NCBI RefSeq assembly: GCF_008087665.1
Contig: NZ_CP042912.1
Location: 992,001-1,056,000 of the forward strand
DNA length: 64,000 nucleotides
Reading direction: 5' to 3'
From: Mariniblastus fucicola
GTDB taxonomy: Bacteria > Planctomycetota > Planctomycetia > Pirellulales > Pirellulaceae
In this document: positions 62,601 to 64,000 of the stretch, piece by piece
Position numbering within the stretch: position 1 is the first letter of the stretch
How the letters are laid out: every line of letters starts with the position of its first letter
The notes under the pieces: generated by a model
Seen by the model: only the letters and a program-made list of their open reading frames with translations
Told to the model about the DNA's origin: nothing
The model's database searches: none
Translations under genes and position numbers: made by a program

Positions 62601-63577
62601 TCCCCGTCGATGGTAACTATTCAATCGCCAACAGTTCGATCACTCCCAACGAAAACACCGTCAACGGCGTCAACGTTGCGGCTCACATTTCCGGCCAGTC
62701 AGTCATGTCATTGGGCCAGTTCGATGAATCCGACGTTGGGTCCAGTTTCGATGCTGAACTTGGCTTTGCCAACGCTGGCGATGTGATTTACGTGGCTCTC
62801 GGGGCCAACGCTTCCAAAGGAGCAGACGGAACGTCCTGGGATTTTTCGATCATAAGAGATGGCTCGCCGGAAAACGGTCAGCTGACTGTCAACGCCGACG
62901 GCACGATTACGTATACTCCCAATCCGGACTTTCATGGCACCGATTCGTTTGCCTATGAAGCCAGTGACGGCAGGGGTGGCTTCGACATTGCGACCGTGAC
63001 TGTCACGGTGAACAGCGTTCCCGATATTGCCGCACCGGTGGTCGTCGGAAATGCAACAGCATCGCGATCGATCGTGAGTCAGCTGGTGGTTGGCTTTGAC
63101 GAAATCGTTACGCTACAGCCCGGTGCGTTTACCGTAACCAACGTCGATTTGATGCAGCAAGCAACCGTCAGTGCGGCGATCGACAACTCTTCAGGCAGCT
63201 CCGTCGTGACGCTTACCTTTTCCGGTGCCGTGACCGAGTCGGCGACTGGTTCATTGGTCGACGGGAACTACCAGTTGGCCATTGATGGCTCGAAAGTCGA
63301 AGGTGCCAGTGGTCAGTTCTATGATGGCGATGGTGATGGCATCGCCGGCGGAATGTATCTGTTCGGTAATGATCCGGGACACAATTTTTTCCGGCTGTAC
63401 GGAGACGTGACTGGTGATCGAACGGTTAGCGTTTTTGATTTGCTGCAGTTTCGCCAGACGTACCTGACTTCCGTTGGCGACCCGGCATTCAACGAGCAGT
63501 TCGATGTGACGAACGATGGCTTGGTCAATGTTTTTGATTTGCTCAGGTTTCGGCAAAACTATCGCAAAGACGTTTGA
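59633..63577 (+). CDS. Secreted G8/beta-helix protein related to CEMIP-type hyaluronidases, with dockerin-like tail, 1314 aa
   Basis: The ATG at 59633 is preferred; a GTG four codons upstream is also possible. The start LESRQLLAG is the planctomycete LExRxLLA element of large secreted proteins. Residues about 30-180 form a G8 domain (TTWDNGVPDTATRAVIDSGV, then LVIQGNLVVD). Residues about 190-540 are a right-handed beta-helix whose segment RYPIHWH (338-344) and GVTIHGTHNLHIEGVVLHD, GHGFFMEDAVE closely match the catalytic region of animal CEMIP/TMEM2. A linker and a cadherin-like module follow, split by an inserted domain. The last 60 residues hold two EF-hand-type dockerin-like repeats (GDVTGDRTVSVFDLLQFRQ, DVTNDGLVNVFDLLRFRQ). 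Polysaccharide cleavage is probable; the substrate is not known. Confidence 0.88.
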   Translation: MRKRRLSSNLSRSGKLSYATLESRQLLAGVSHAISSGPWHAATTWDNGVPDTATRAVIDSGVTVNLAGVDHVAEELVIQGNLVVDEGATAKTLTTRWIHVNSGGVFQIGTEADRYNTNDFVITLTGEDPTDSFDIEGVADPITDNDAFLMAAGGGRLQFFGEDKLSFTKLKSTANVGDNQIVVEKEIDRDFDGDIDAADGEVNWTVGDQIVVASSTGEYADEEVRTISNIVCLTNGDVVITLDQALNHRHYGAIETYSNDSRSWDIDMRAEVALLSRNVRIQGLASQDTDNFFGDRARYEAGSGDGFGAHTMIMGSAGQITVDNVQLDRMGQTSRLGRYPIHWHLAGDRSGDVLRNASITNSNNRGVTIHGTHNLHIEGVVLHDIHGHGFFMEDAVETGNVFQSNITFGIHKVGRTGNAVDLDDPFIVDTHDHVGQNAERFLSSAGYWMTSPDNTWVGNVSAGSEGTGFWFVFPRHAVGESANDPQYDNVVPNEVDLGQFDYNSSHSSPIGLNFDRGTDIEGPIGDTLKDNFDGLEHRPDNEPQINFYTAYKHDTGIYHRGRIGNFHENRLADVGRGTFITFTQRITDTLYVGHSQGNSDSSEGVAGHTFYDGANTLDGTHFAGFNGSNANMFIAHGAAQRLTHFVMSNTTFEDDGSADNVRFVSPSGGTNYSPVGKTMPSVIYDADGSFTGHVGGGAGSTIVPNHPFFYDADDFQPTGWEARVSDDLYAMFRMRAPDSGNPVFRVTSPGGESGTAQPGTGQFSGTNTLMKLDGGGDYVLDFPDGPSAVASGFDVTFYAKVGPSAGSTIVRFKDVASSLLPQDIPRVNGGLTNLRAATQTSFEVVDGDVWMKLFSSADKIYFEPEANSAPVALDDSIVTNEDVAVSISVVDNDSDSDGDTIYVNASPLVVADYVDDFQSPTAPANWQYLWNQNSQLGDESGYVDMSWSNWRYHPVDITNFPYLGPTFAHPGDGTSEGIGVERFAIAAFTIPVDGNYSIANSSITPNENTVNGVNVAAHISGQSVMSLGQFDESDVGSSFDAELGFANAGDVIYVALGANASKGADGTSWDFSIIRDGSPENGQLTVNADGTITYTPNPDFHGTDSFAYEASDGRGGFDIATVTVTVNSVPDIAAPVVVGNATASRSIVSQLVVGFDEIVTLQPGAFTVTNVDLMQQATVSAAIDNSSGSSVVTLTFSGAVTESATGSLVDGNYQLAIDGSKVEGASGQFYDGDGDGIAGGMYLFGNDPGHNFFRLYGDVTGDRTVSVFDLLQFRQTYLTSVGDPAFNEQFDVTNDGLVNVFDLLRFRQNYRKDV

Positions 63578-63652
63578 ACCGGTTGGAGCAAAAGTGTCTT
63601 GAAGTAGCCTTCCTTTCAATCGGTGCGTTGTCGAATCGGCTAAGATTTTGTC

Positions 63653-64000
63653 ATGAATGAAAGACGTAAGACTTCGGGCGGCGATGGCACTTCTTCTGGT
63701 TCCGAAGGCGCTGGTGAAAGCCTGGCGAACCTCGCGAAGGCTCTCGTGCAAGCGGGAGGCGTTAGCAGTCTGTCGACGATGTCTCAAAAGCATTCAGGCT
63801 ATCCGTTTGGCTCCGTCGTGCCCTACGCAATTGACTCTGCGGGGAATCCAATTTTTTTGATGAGTCAAATGGCGACCCACACGAAAAACCTTCGTTCCCA
63901 TTCTCAGGCCACGTTGCTGGTTGCCGAGAATTCCGGTTTGCCTCTGTCCGCGGCTCGCGTTTCGTTGATCGGAGATATCGCCAAAGTTACCGACGATTCG
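63653..64000 (+). CDS. HugZ-like pyridoxamine-phosphate-oxidase-fold protein (partial)
   Basis: The frame opens at ATG 63653 and runs off the end of the window. After a Gly/Ser-rich leader of 20 residues, residues 40-116 match the start of HugZ/PPOX-fold proteins: LSTMSQKHSGYPFGSVVPYAID, FLMSQMATHTKNL, ATLLVAENSG, and LSAARVSLIGDI. HugZ-type proteins degrade haem or bind flavin/haem. The C-terminal DUF2470-like part that would separate HugZ from other family members is outside the window, so the exact role is open. Confidence 0.82.
   Translation, partial: MNERRKTSGGDGTSSGSEGAGESLANLAKALVQAGGVSSLSTMSQKHSGYPFGSVVPYAIDSAGNPIFLMSQMATHTKNLRSHSQATLLVAENSGLPLSAARVSLIGDIAKVTDDS

Overview
The window looks like chromosomal DNA of a planctomycete, probably a marine Pirellulales-type organism. 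The evidence is a multi-TM Ser/Thr kinase, a cytochrome c domain of the planctomycete type fused to membrane helices, a DUF3467 protein, small membrane proteins with an N-terminal NPY motif, an extracellular giant with the LExRxLLA sorting motif and a C-terminal dockerin-like pair, and many S9, TolC and HlyD proteins of planctomycete style. No rRNA, tRNA, CRISPR array, insertion sequence, prophage or plasmid function was found. Genes lie on both strands in short operons. TTG and GTG starts are fairly common.

Layout. 1-4.7 kb: the tail of an unknown gene, a secreted hypothetical protein, and a kinase gene translationally coupled to a small membrane protein. 4.7-5.5 kb: non-coding, with a triple 15-bp repeat. 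5.5-15.2 kb: two unrelated TolC-type outer-membrane proteins, a membrane cytochrome c protein, an inositol monophosphatase-type enzyme, DUF3467 and a SUMF1-fold protein. 15.3-24.4 kb: acyl-CoA dehydrogenase, RecG, a family 9 glycosyltransferase, a membrane-anchored MutS-like ATPase and a DUF817 protein.

24.4-31.9 kb: an export locus on the minus strand. It holds a lipoprotein TolC, a periplasmic HlyD adaptor, a GAF-TM-HlyD protein and a PqqD-like/site-2-protease/HlyD fusion, with an RluA pseudouridine synthase gene inserted on the other strand. No ABC ATPase or RND pump is present. 32-37 kb: an SbcCD-like pair of the YhaN/YhaO type. The SbcC-like protein has membrane helices inside its coiled coil, and the SbcD-like protein has changed phosphoesterase motifs. 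37-39.3 kb: an RlmM-like rRNA methyltransferase, a small membrane protein and adenine phosphoribosyltransferase. 39.4-46.1 kb: an operon for a TPR protein, ExbB, ExbD and a membrane-anchored squalene-cyclase-repeat protein, which may be a TonB/Tol-like energised system without TonB.

46.4-56.6 kb: a divergent Nramp transporter, an S9 peptidase with a VHL-beta-like insert, 6-phosphogluconolactonase, the threonine-to-glycine pair kbl-tdh, murB and a secreted HExxH protein. 57-63.6 kb: a TM/coiled-coil/helix-hairpin-helix protein and a 1314-residue secreted G8/beta-helix protein that resembles animal CEMIP/TMEM2 hyaluronidases. The window ends inside a HugZ-type pyridoxamine-phosphate-oxidase-fold gene.

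The most interesting regions are the protease-fused export locus, the CEMIP-like giant, the YhaN/YhaO pair with altered motifs, the ExbBD-cyclase-repeat operon, and the Nramp protein that lacks every canonical metal ligand. All family assignments come from reading motifs by eye; no database search was run.
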